A stretch of 64,000 nucleotides of DNA from positions 13,971,466 to 14,035,465 of the forward strand of contig CM045746.1 in assembly GCA_024760905.1 (NCBI GenBank), written 5' to 3'. A program made the translations under genes and the position numbers. Origin of the DNA: Plotosus lineatus. Lineage: Eukaryota > Chordata > Actinopteri > Siluriformes > Plotosidae. Below, in pieces: positions 10,354-20,298 of this stretch (the stretch's first letter is position 1; each line of letters opens with the position of its first letter). The notes beneath the pieces were generated by a model that made no database searches, had not been told where the DNA came from, and was given only the letters and a program-made list of their open reading frames with translations.

Positions 10354-11272
10354 TATTACTGTTTAGTCAGGAGCAAGCTTTCTTTTATATAATTGCTTCC
10401 CTCCCTCTGGTCCTCAATAGCAAGCATTTCTAAAGAGATTTTTTTCAATGGGCTTTGTTGTGAGTCAGTAACCCAGGCACATGTAGTCTCTGGTTACCTG
10501 ACAGACTTCAATAATTAATGCTGCCTGATTTCAAACCCCATCCCCTTCACAACTGAAGTCTTCTAATCAGAACCTATTACGTGTTTTCCCACAGTCACAC
10601 AATCCTAGTTTGAACAGAATATGCTTGCATATGTGGTCGTGTAGCTCGAGTGTGTAGATTTATGATGTAATTTCAGTTCATCGTCTATGGGAATATGATG
10701 CTCAGGACAACACGAGTGACTGTCATTCAAGACAAAGTGATGTAATCACCGCTGCACAGTACAGGTAAACAAGCTGGGGGTTTTTTTCCTAGAAAATACA
10801 TGTTTATTAAACTCTGTTTCGAACAGTTTAATAAACAAGTACTAAAGTGTTTCTGAAATATTTTTAGGAAGTCCAAATGTTAAAAAAAAGAAAGGAAAAA
10901 GAATCCTAAAGCTGCCATTACACAGTCATCTTGCAACGATTATATTCTGTGTGGATTAAAATCGCTATGCAAGTTGACCCATGTAACCTGCCTTTATAAT
11001 CCATCTTGTTTTGTAACTTGATCATCTTGCTGTCGAGTAATCAACATATTGGCACGCCCAATGTCACACGCAAAATCATCCCCAACAGCATTTTGTAAGC
11101 AATATTGTTTAAAGTTGAGCATCAAAAACCATGTAACAGCATTTTCTTTTTCTTAATTTAGAGCACTGCAGAACCAGGAGTAGAGAAACCTTTAATTCAA
11201 TGTTTCTCATGTTTTCAACAAGGTAGAAATTATGTGATTAATATGGAGCTGTATGAGGTATTATAGTAACTG
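10354..11272. other. No recognised gene or repeat
   Basis: Unannotated intergenic or intronic DNA with only chance ORFs. Confidence 0.5.
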
Positions 11273-11274
11273 TA

Positions 11275-11740
11275 CAGTGATCCCTCACTAGTTCGCGCTT
11301 CAATTCATGTGGCTTCAGTGCATCACGTTTTTGTGTTTTTCTTTTAATATTCAACGAATTGCAAATAAGGAAATTAAGGAAGAGTAGGGGGAAAAGTTAA
11401 AGAAAATGCCACAAAAACAAGGCCAATTATGCAAAAAAAAAAAACCAAACAAACACACAAACAACAAACAACCCAAAACCTCCCATCAAAACTAGTTACA
11501 TTTTTGTGAGGAGCGCATATGTGTGTGTATTTATATTTTATTTACATCGTATGCAATATTTTTTAATGTTTAATTGTTATTCAATGCTATAAATACATAT
11601 AATATGTATATTATATACACATATACATGTACAGTACGTATACGTCAGTCGGGGAGGTTGCGAGATGATCCTACTTCGCGGAATTCGGTGGTCGCAGGGG
11701 ATCTCAGTTCCAATTACCCACGGAAAGTGAGGAATCCCTG
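11275..11740 (+). mobile_element. Tigger-like MITE (GATCCCTC family), near full length
   Basis: Begins TA-CAGTGATCCCTCACTAGTTC and ends GTGAGGAATCCCTG, forming inverted ends with TA on the left. The interior is shared with the copies at 2676, 10130, 13694, 28847 and 53391. It encodes no protein. Confidence 0.75.
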
Positions 11741-11786
11741 CATATCAAACAGGAATTATAAGCTTGCCTGAAGTTATAGTCAAGTA

Positions 11787-12183
11787 CAGTGGTACCTCAC
11801 TTTACGAAAGTCTCACCAAACGAAAAATGCAGATTATGAAACGCATTCTGATAAAATTTTTGTCTCTCTAAAAAGTTCACGTTACAAAAGCGGCATCTTA
11901 AAAATTCAAACGCGCCATTCAAACATTCAAACAATGCACGAGCTGCTCTCCCATTAATGACGTTCAAACATCCCGCCCCACTGGCCTCCCATTAGCTAAC
12001 AACTGAGCTGTCGTTCATGTTGCCTTCACTCGAGCGCCATCTTGGACACGTCCACCTGATCCACCATGATGCTTTTCATGTAAAGAACAGAGTTACTGTT
12101 GTTTTATGCTTTATTTCTTGACTTTTAACCTTCCATAAACATTTGTAATATTATAACTCTGTTAAGAAGACATGGTCAACACC

Positions 12184-12218
<35 letters not shown>

Positions 12219-12485
12219 GCGCGCGCACGCGCAAGTGATGTCCGATGCGAGTGAGAAGAAGAAACGGGCTTGAGTGATATCGCAAAGGAATATGGCCAAA
12301 CCCGTCTATCATCAGTACGATATTGAAGCAGAAGGAGGTCTTAAAAGGTAAAAGTGTTTAGGGGGTAGTATTGGGAGCCTTGTAACGAATCATGCGTTTT
12401 ACATGTAAATTGCTGTTCAATTTACGAAAAATGCAGGCTACGAAAAAGGCTCTGGAACGGATTAACGTAAAGTGAGGTACCACTG
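11787..12485 (+). mobile_element. Tigger/pogo element, internally deleted
   Basis: TA-flanked element of 699 bp with terminal inverted repeats CAGTGGTACCTCACTTTACG on the left and its complement on the right. At about 12292-12353 two adjacent frames read DIAKEYGQTR then ISTILKQKEVLKG. This is the helix-turn-helix of the CENP-B/pogo DNA-binding domain that starts Tigger transposases, followed directly by the 3' end. A (CA)n/CG-rich run lies at 12191-12232. It is non-autonomous. Confidence 0.75.
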
Positions 12486-12489
12486 TATA

Positions 12490-13190
12490 GGACAAGTTCA
12501 ATATTCTTTAATTGGACTTAAAATATAATATACAGAATGTGCCTTTTTGATATAATATTATAGTCTATAGTTGAAAAACTAAAACAAATGTAAGCTTAAA
12601 TGACTGTTGTAATTTTCTGAATAACATAAAAACATAATGCATAATAACTTGGCATACATTTCAGTTGTGAATGCTGTATTTACATAATTCCAGTTTGAAC
12701 CACTCCTAAATTCACTTTGCCTGGTCTGTGTTATATATTCAGCTGGTTGGTGACAAGAGAAAGTATTTGCTTTTTTTTCCACTGACCCATTTCACCACTG
12801 TCACTTTAGAACCGTGTGTTAAATTGGCAGAGTATTTGTTGCAGGAGACGGGTGACTTCATTTCTTATTCACACACGTTCGAGTTTAGGTTTCTCCCGCA
12901 ATACGGCATTTTGCTTTACAAGAACGAGAAATTTCTAGCCAAAACAAACTTTTTTGATTGTTCTTTATATGTGCGATGCTTATAATAAATTTATTATTAT
13001 GGTTTTAAAATTATGTCATAGACACACTGTTTCTTTCCCTAGTGTATTATTGTTTAATATGCAAGATAAATTCAGGATTGAAAAACAGGATGAGACAAGG
13101 CCTATAAAGTAGTCTCTCCAGAGGATATATCAGGGTACGCACTTTTAATTGACATTCACAAGGACAGTCCAGAAGAGGAGTAAGCCATTT

Positions 13191-13195
<5 letters not shown>
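12490..13195. other. No recognised gene; unassigned ORF 12728-12985
   Basis: One plus-strand ORF of 85 codons (VGDKRKYLLFFPLTHFTTVT...SYSHTFEFRFLPQYGILLYK) has no family I recognise, no flanking splice signals of note and ordinary AT-rich codons. Probably chance or an old repeat. Confidence 0.3.

Positions 13196-13198
<3 letters not shown>

Positions 13199-13250
<52 letters not shown>
13199..13250. repeat. TA microsatellite
   Basis: About 52 bp of uninterrupted TA. An ACACACAC run follows. Confidence 0.95.
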
Positions 13251-13253
<3 letters not shown>

Positions 13254-13290
13254 CACACACATACTGTATATATTCTGTATATAGCACTGT

Positions 13291-13293
<3 letters not shown>

Positions 13294-13331
<38 letters not shown>
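13294..13331. repeat. GA microsatellite
   Basis: About 18 GA units. Confidence 0.95.
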
Positions 13332-13335
<4 letters not shown>

Positions 13336-13693
13336 CAAAATTCAGGGCTGGGGGTCCCTGGTAAAAAAAACCTCGGTGTCTATATATAGCTGTTTTTCAC
13401 TATTCTTTTTCAGGTGTCTTTTGTTTATTCAGAGCTAAATCCCCAGTAGGAGGCTTCATGCTGGTCCTCATGTCAACACTACCTGAGAGAGCAAAGGCTA
13501 CACTATACTAGACTGTTTTAATAAACACAAAGCCTTCCACTATATATTAATTATTCATGGAGCTTTGATGTCATCCCATCCATATGTATGCACTTTGTCT
13601 ACCAAAACAGTATCATAGCCAATTGCCCTTATTTTTGATATATACTAAAGGCATTTGAATTTGAGATAAGTAGACAAATATATGAAATAAATA

Positions 13694-14135
13694 CAGGGAT
13701 CCCTCACTTTCCGCGGTTAATTGGGACCGAGATCCCCCCCCCGCATCCGTCAAATTCCACAAAGTAAAATCGCCCCCCCCCCAACATATACTTGCACGTA
13801 TATGTGTATATAATATCAATAAATACATATTCGATGCTATAAATGCTTATAATAACAATTAAATGCTCAAAAATAATGCATAAGATGTAAATAAAATATA
13901 AATGCACACACGTACAGACATGGATGCACACACTCAGATGCGCACCTCACACAAAAATACAAGTAGTTTTGATGGGAGGTTTTGGGTTGTTTTTTGTTCG
14001 TTTAGGGTTTTTTTTTGGGGGGGGGTTGCATAATTGGCCTTGTTTTTACAGCATCTTTAATTTGATGAATATTTAAAAAAAATGAGATGCACTGAAGCCG
14101 CATGAATCGAAGCGTGAAATAGCGAGGGATCCCTG
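13694..14135 (-). mobile_element. Tigger-like MITE (GATCCCTC family), complete
   Basis: TA-CAGGGATCCCTCACTTTCC at the left and AGCGAGGGATCCCTG-TA at the right. It is 442 bp and inverted relative to the copy at 11275. The interior contains the shared TGCATAATTGGCCTTG and the long G/C homopolymers of the family. It has no ORF. Confidence 0.8.
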
Positions 14136-14645
14136 TATATCTTTGTTGATTTTGTTTTTCAACAAACACGGAACACTTCACTCTCGTGCTAAGAATGTCC
14201 ACAGTTAAAGGTGACATGTGCAAACAAACGACAATTTACACTTTGTTGTCATTTTCATGATTAAAATTAGGCCGTTTCATATTCTTTGTTAATATTCAGT
14301 ATTTCTAAAAACTAATACTGTAACAATACTAAATAAATAAAGAATAAAAATGTTATTAAAAAATTGGTAAATAAGCATACTTTTTATAATGTACCTGTGT
14401 TAAGTTGCCGAGTGCACGGTACAGTAAATTTAAAAATCAACAAAAGTTGTTCCTTTTGCTGCCCTCTCATGGCACCTATTATAACTACATGTATCTCCAT
14501 TGCATGGTTACTTGCACCTTTGGTAGTGTCGCCTCAGGCACCCAGCCAGAGCTACGAATCCAGTAATCTACAAAGAGAGTGTGCATACCAATGTCTGATG
14601 CATAAGCCTTTAAGAGCCTTAAACTTTCATCACAGGATCTGCACC

Positions 14646-14703
14646 TAAATTAGCATATCATGAAAAGGTACTCTAAATGAGCTATTAACCTAATCATCTG
14701 AAA
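14646..14703 (+). mobile_element. Tc1-like fragment
   Basis: AATTAGCATATCATGAAAAG and GAGCTATTAACCTAATCATC match the 5' region of the Tc1 copy at 38934-39757. Only about 58 bp are present. Confidence 0.55.
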
Positions 14704-14934
14704 TTTGACCTCTTTTGCTCTTTATTCGCATTTTCTGACAAGTTTCACAGCAGTAAGGAAGCATGCAATCTTTTTGTCAGTCATGAATGACTAGCTTTTA
14801 ACTTGAAAAAGGCTGCTTCTGCCACCTAGTGGAATGGATGATGGCTGGAAAGGATGATGAATTAGGTTTCATGGTAACAGTTGATGCAAAGGATGTACGA
14901 TAATCATAATCTTTGAAAACTTATACGGGCAACA

Positions 14935-14993
14935 AAAAAAACAAGTTGGCGGGCCGGATTTGGCCCATGGCGCTTGAGTTTGACACCTGTGAC
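14935..14993 (-). mobile_element. hAT-like terminus
   Basis: GGCGGGCCGGATTTGGCCCA and TTGAGTTTGACACCTGTG resemble the end (CAGG.GTCAAACTCAAG) of a common vertebrate hAT/Charlie group. Only one end is seen. Confidence 0.5.
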
Positions 14994-15285
14994 CTAAACT
15001 CAAAGAGTGTCAGGATAAATTTGACCTGCCTGGAAAGATGAAAGGAAATTAAGAGAGAAAAGCTTTTGCTGTTTGAAAGGAATATTACAGCAAGGCTACA
15101 GTGGTATGAAAAAGTATCTGAACCTTTTGGAATTTCTCACATTTCTGCATAAAATCACCATCAAATGTGATCTGATCTTAGTCAAAATCACACAGATGAA
15201 AAAACAGTGTCTGCTTTAACTAAAACCACCCAAACATTTATAGGTTTTCATATTTTAATGAGGATAGGATGCAAACAATGACAGA

Positions 15286-16527
15286 AGGGGGAGGAATAAA
15301 TAACTGAACCATCACATTTAATATTTTGTGCCCCCCCCTGGCAGCAATAACGTCAACCAGACGCTTCCTGTAGCTGCAGATCAGTCTGGCACATCGATCA
15401 GGACTAATCTTGGCCCATTCTTCTTTACAAAACTGCTGTAGATCAGTCAGATTCCTGGGATGTCTGGCATGAATTGCTGTCTTGAGGTCATGCCACAGCA
15501 TCTCAATGGGGTTCAAGTCTGGGCTTTGACTTGGCCACTCCAGAACGTGTATTTTGTTCTTCTGAAACCATTCTGAAGTTGATTTACTTCTGTGTTTTGG
15601 ATCATTGTCTTGTTGCAGCATCCATCCTCTTATTAGCTTCAACCGTCTGCCTCAGGTTTTCCTGCAAAACATCCTGATAAACTTTTGAATTCATTTTTCC
15701 ATTAATGATTGCAAGTTGTCCAGGCCCCGAGGCAGCAAAACAGCCCCAAACCATGATGCACCCTCCACCATGCTTCAACGGTGGGGATGAGGTGTTGATG
15801 CTGGTGAGCTGTTCCATTTTTCGTCCACACATGACGTTGTGTGTTCCTCCCAAACAATTCAACTTTGGTTTCATCAGTCCACAAAATATTTTGCCAAAAC
15901 TTCTGTGGAGTGTCAAAGTGCCTTTTTGCAAACATTAAACGAGCAACAATATTTTTTAGACAGCAGTGGCTTCCTCCTTGGAGTCCTCCCATGAACACCA
16001 TTCTTGGCCATTGTTTTACATATAGTTGATGTGTGCACAGAGATATTGGACTGCGCCAGTGATTTCTGTAAGTCAGGGGTGCTCAATCCTGCTCCTGGAG
16101 ATCTACCTTCCAGAAGACATTCGCTCCAACCCTAATCACGCCCACCTAACCATCCAATCACCTCATGAAGATCTGACTGGGTGTTACATGTCACATGGGC
16201 CACATTAGGGTTGGAAATGAAGTCATCTGGAAGGTAGATCTCCAGGAGCAGGATTGAACACCCCTGCTGTAAGTCTTTAGCAGACACTCTAGGGTTTTTT
16301 ACCTCTCTGAGTATTCTGCGCTGAACTCTTGGCGTCTTCTTTGGTGGACGGCCACTCCTTGGGAGAGAAGCAACAGTGCCAAACTCTTTCCATTTGTAGA
16401 CAACTTCTCTGACTATCGATTGATGAACATTCAGACTTTTATAGATGGTTTTGTATCCTTTCCCAGCTTTATACAAATCAACAATTCTTGATCGCAGGTC
16501 TTCAGACAGCTCTTTTGAGTGAGCCAT
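15286..16527 (-). pseudogene. Tc1-like transposase, disrupted
   Basis: The start is MAHSKELSEDLRSRIVDLYK at 16527. It is followed by the paired-type DNA-binding region (GYKTIYKSLNVHQSIVREVV, GRPPKKTPRV linker). It is broken by the MITE (16074-16266) inside the SAKDLQ.. region. Further on come NILWTDETKVELFG (first catalytic Asp), [34 protein letters not shown] (second Asp) and [19 protein letters not shown] (DxE with the usual DD34E spacing). A frame change at about 15602-15642 separates the two C-terminal pieces. Catalytic residues are present, but the coding sequence is interrupted by the insertion and a frameshift. Confidence 0.85.
16074..16266. mobile_element. hAT MITE nested in Tc1
   Basis: 193-bp element with 41-bp terminal inverted repeats. 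The left begins CAGGGGTGCTCAATCCTGCT and the right, complemented, CAGGGGTGTTCAATCCTGCT, differing at one position. It is flanked by the 8-bp target duplication CTGTAAGT (16066-16073 and 16267-16274), diagnostic of hAT transposition. It has no ORF. Confidence 0.92.
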
Positions 16528-16929
16528 GGTGCACATCAGACAATGCTTCTCATCAAGACAATTCTTACCAGGTGTGTGTTTTATAGTGGGCAGGGCAGCT
16601 TTAAGCCACTCATCAGTGATTGGGCACACACCTGACTTAAATTATTTTGTAAAAATTGGTTTCAATTGCTCTTTAAGTCTCCTTAGGCAGAGGGTTCAGT
16701 TACTTATTCCTCCTCCTTCTGTCACTGTTTGCATGCTATCCTCATTAAAATATGAAAACCTATGAATGTTTGGGTGGTTTTGTTTAAAGCAGACACTGTT
16801 TTTTCATCTGTGTGATTTTGACAAAGATCAGATCATATTTGATGGTGATTTTATGCAGAAATGTGAGAAATTACAAAAGATTCAGATACTTTTTCAGACC
16901 ACTGTACATTTTGCCAGTCAACATATAGA

Positions 16930-17167
16930 TAAAGACCATGCACAACACACTCATTCAACCATTCACACTCATACTCACACCTGCAGGCAATCTGGAGTAG
17001 CCAATTAGCCTAATGCACATGTCTTTGAACTGTGGCAGGAAATTGGAATTCCCAGAGAAAATGCAAATATGTGGAGAACAAATCCTACACAGAAACACCC
17101 ATCACTGAGCAAAGGACTCGACCACAGGACTGTCTTGCTGATAGGCAGCTGTACTGAACACTACACT
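16930..17167 (-). mobile_element. SINE-2 fragment hosting RTE-A copy 1
   Basis: Minus-strand SINE-2 body (complement contains TTTGAACTGTGGCAGGAAAT, CACAGAAACACCCA and GCACATGTCTTTG). It ends in the 17-bp sequence GTACTGAACACTACACT that is duplicated on the other side of the LINE at 20140-20156. Confidence 0.6.
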
Positions 17168-20139
17168 TCTTCTTCTTCTTCTTTTACTTTCGGCTGCTCC
17201 CTTCAGGGGTCGCCACAGCAAATCATCCGCCTCCACCTCACCCTGTCCTCCGCATCTTCTTTTCTGACTCCAACGACCTTCATGTCTTCCTTCACCACAT
17301 CCATAAATCTCTTCTTCGGTCTTCCTCGAGGCCTTCTGCCTGGTAGTTCCAACCTCAGCATCCTACTGCCAATATACTCACTATCCCTCCTCTGTACATG
17401 TCCAAACCATCTCAATCTAGCCTCTCTGACTTTGTCTCCAAAACATCTTACGTGGGCTGTCCCTCTGATATACTCATTTCTGATCCTATCCATCCTCGTT
17501 ACTCCCAGGAGAACCTCAACATTTTCATCTCCGCTACCTCCAGCTCTGCCTCCTGCCTTTTCCTCAGCGCCACTGTTTCTAAGCCATACAACATCGCTGG
17601 CCTCACCACCATCTTGTACACTTTTCCCTTCATTCTTGCTGACACTCTCCTATCGCACATCACACCGGATACTTTTCTCCAACCATTCCAGCCTGCCTGC
17701 ACACGCTTCTTCACCTCTTTTCCACACTCTCCATTGCTCTGGATTGTTGAGCCTAAGTACTTAAAATCCTCCACCTTCGTTATCTCTGCTCCCTGTAACA
17801 TCACCGTTCCTCCTGGGTCCTTCTCATTCACACACATGTATTCTGATTTTCTGAGGCTAACCTTCATTCCTCTCCTTTCCAGGGCATACCTCCACCTCTC
17901 TAGATTTTCCTGCACTTGTTCTCTGCTCTCACTACAGATCACGATGTCATCTGCAAACATCATAGTCCATGGAGATTCTTGTCTCACCTCGTCTGTCAGC
18001 CTGTCCATCACCATAGCAAACAAGAAGGGGCTCAGAGCTGACCCTTGATGCAGTCCCACCTCCACCTTGAATTAAATCGGTCACACCGACAGCACACCTC
18101 ACCACTGTCTTACATCTCTCATACATGTCCTGCACCACTCTAACATACTTCTCTGCCACTCCAGACTTCCTCATGCAATACCACAGTTCTTCTCTTGGCA
18201 CCCTGTCATATGCTTTTTCCAGATCCACAAAGGCACAATGTAGCTCCCTCTGACCTTCTCTGTACTTCTCTATTAACATCCTCAAGGCAAACATTGCATC
18301 TGTGGTGCTCTTTCTTGGCATGAAACGAAACTGTTGTTCACAAATGCTCACCTCTGCCCTTAGTCTAGCTTCCACTATTCTTTCCCATAACTTCATCGTA
18401 TGGCTCATCAACTTTATCCCTCTGTAGTTGCTGCAACTCTGCACGTCTCCCTTGTTCTTAAAAATGGGCACCAGCACACTTCTCCTCCACTCCTCCGGCA
18501 TCTGCTCACTCTCTAGTACCTTGTTGAATGTTCTTGTCAGAAAATCTACTGCTACCTCTCCTAGACACTTCCATACCTCCACAGGTATATCATCAGGACC
18601 AACTGCCTTTCCATTCTTCATCCTCTTCAATGCCCTTCTCACTTCACCCTTACTGATCTTTGCTACATCCTGCTCCTCAATGGTTACCTCTTCTACTCTT
18701 TTTCTCTCTCATTTTCCTCATTCATCAGCTCTTCAAAGTACTCTTTCCATCTTCCCAGCACACTTCTGTCATTAGTCAATACAGTTCCCTCTCTGTCCTT
18801 TATCAATCTAACTTGCTGCACGTCCTTCCCATCTCTATTTCTCTGCTGTGCCAACCTGTATAGATCATTTTCTCCCTCTTTACTATCCAACCTATCATAC
18901 AAGTCATCATACGCCCTCTGTTTGGCCTTAGCCACTGCTACTTCCGCCTTACGCTGTGTCTCCCTGTACTCCTGTTTACTCTCTTCGGTCCTCTCAATGT
19001 CCCACTTCTTCTTGGCTAACCTTTTCCTTTGTACACACTCCTGCACTTCCTCATTCCACCACCAAGTCTCCTTATCTACTTTCCTTCCAGAGGACACACC
19101 AAGTACTCTCCTACCTGTGTCCCTGATCACATTTGCTGTGGTTGTCCAGTCATTTGGAAGCACTTCCTGGCCACCCAAAGCCTGTTTCAACTCCTCCTTG
19201 AAGACAACACGACACTCTTCCTTTTTCAGCTTCCACCACTTTGTCTTCTGCTCTGCCTTTGCCTTTTTCACCTTTCTCACCATCAGAGTCATCCTGCACA
19301 CCACCATCCTCTGCTGTTTGGCAACACTCTCACCAACGATGACTTTGCAGTCACTGACTTCCTTCAAATTACATCGCCTACACAAGATGTAGTCTACCTG
19401 TGTGCGCCTACCTCCACTTTCATAAGTCACCCTATGCTCCTGTTTCTTCTCAAAGAAAGTATTTACCACAGCCATTTCCATCCTTTTTGCAAAATCTATC
19501 AACATCTGTCCTTCTGCGTTCCTGTCCTGGATACCAAACCTGCCCATCACTTCCTCGTCCCCTCTGTTGCCTGCCCCAACATGTCCATTGAAGTCTGCAC
19601 CTATGACCACTCTTTCACCTCTGGGGGTACTCTGCATCACTTCATCTAAGTCACTCCAGAATCTCTCCTTCTCTTCTAGCTCACATCCTGCCTGTGGGGC
19701 ATAAGCACTAACAACATTGAGCATTACACCTTCAATTTCTAACTTGAGATTCATCACTCTGTCTGACACTCTTTTCACTTTTAGAACATTCCTGACAAAC
19801 TCCTCCTTCAAGATGACTCCGACTCCATTTCTCTTCCCATCCACACCGTGATAAAATAGCTTAAACCCTGCTCCTAAGCTTTTAGCTTTGCTACCTTTCC
19901 ACCTGGTCTCCTGAACACACAGTATGTCCACCTTCCTCCTCTGCATCATGTCAACCAGCTCGCTACCTTTTCTGTGCATAGTTCCAACATTCAAAGTCCC
20001 TACTCTCAGTCCTAGACTCATGCCTTTCCTCTTCTCTCTCTGCCTACGGACACGCCTCCCACCTCTCCTTCTTCGACGTCTTCGACCAACAGTAGTCCAA
20101 TTTCCATCAGCACCCTGTTGATTGACAGCACTGAACACA
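17168..20139 (-). mobile_element. RTE-like LINE (RTE-A) copy 1
   Basis: 2.97-kb non-LTR retrotransposon on the minus strand, flanked by the 17-bp target duplication GTACTGAACACTACACT. The 3' end (left) reads TTCTTCTTCTTC on the plus strand, the complement of a short GAA-rich tail preceded by GGCGACCCCTGAAGGGA. The 5' end is truncated by about 190 bp compared with copy 3. It encodes an apurinic-type endonuclease followed by reverse transcriptase in one ORF, split here by frameshifts near 18.67 kb, 18.06 kb and 17.49 kb. It lies head to head with copy 2. Confidence 0.88.
17203..18642 (-). pseudogene. RTE-A copy 1: reverse transcriptase, three frames
   Basis: 18642-17947 gives [38 protein letters not shown] and [19 protein letters not shown]. 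18065-17499 gives [33 protein letters not shown] (catalytic FADD) and VEDFKYLGSTI. 17493-17203 gives RNEYIRGTAHVRCFGDKVR and WFGHVQRRDSEYI. A small deletion at about 18.06 kb and an extra stop at 17.5 kb separate the parts. All catalytic motifs are still visible. Confidence 0.8.
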
Positions 20140-20150
20140 GTACTGAACAC
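18693..20150 (-). pseudogene. RTE-A copy 1: endonuclease ORF (485 codons)
   Basis: Long open frame. A basic N-terminus with RRRRRRRGGRR is followed by the endonuclease: LRVGTLNVGTM, ILCVQETRWKG, LNVVSAYAPQAG, VVIGADFNGHVG and RRTQVDYILCRR. A basic linker with ETWWWNEEVQECVQRKRLA follows, typical of RTE-type polyproteins. It ends NEENEREKE at a stop caused by a one-base loss relative to copy 3, so the reverse transcriptase lies in another frame. The ATG at 20150 lies in the duplicated flank, so the true start was lost with the 5' end. Confidence 0.8.
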
Positions 20151-20256
20151 TACACTATAATTTTAAAATTATATTATTATTTATCAAAAAAATAGAATTA
20201 AACAATTTTACTACTTGATTGTGGGATCTATACAAGCAAAACTAAATGTACTATTG

Positions 20257-20262
<6 letters not shown>

Positions 20263-20296
<34 letters not shown>
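20263..20296. repeat. TA microsatellite at 5' side of RTE-A copy 2
   Basis: About 34 bp of TA. A second TA run sits at the other end of the element (23429-23476), suggesting insertion into a TA repeat. Confidence 0.95.

Positions 20297-20298
<2 letters not shown>

Larger units (their letters stand above)
15099..16904 (-). mobile_element. Tc1-like transposon with 214-bp terminal repeats
   Basis: TA-flanked element. The left end CAGTGGTATGAAAAAGTATC and the right end (complement of CAGTGGTCTGAAAAAGTATC) are paired over about 214 bp (15099-15312 and about 16693-16904) with few mismatches. The interior encodes a transposase on the minus strand (15238-16527). A hAT MITE at 16074-16266 with an 8-bp duplication interrupts it. 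Without the MITE the element is about 1.6 kb, normal for Tc1. Long, well-preserved TIRs suggest moderate age. Confidence 0.9.

Noticed and set aside
11275..11740. CRISPR-like or tandem satellite array in the MITE-rich region
   Set aside because: The repeats are dispersed copies with transposon ends, not regularly spaced direct repeats with spacers.
17069..20121. Long plus-strand ORFs (up to 231 codons) opposite RTE-A copy 1
   Set aside because: They are antisense shadows of the minus-strand LINE reading frame; composition (Ser/Leu/Pro/Phe-rich) follows from the complementary codons and no motif is present.
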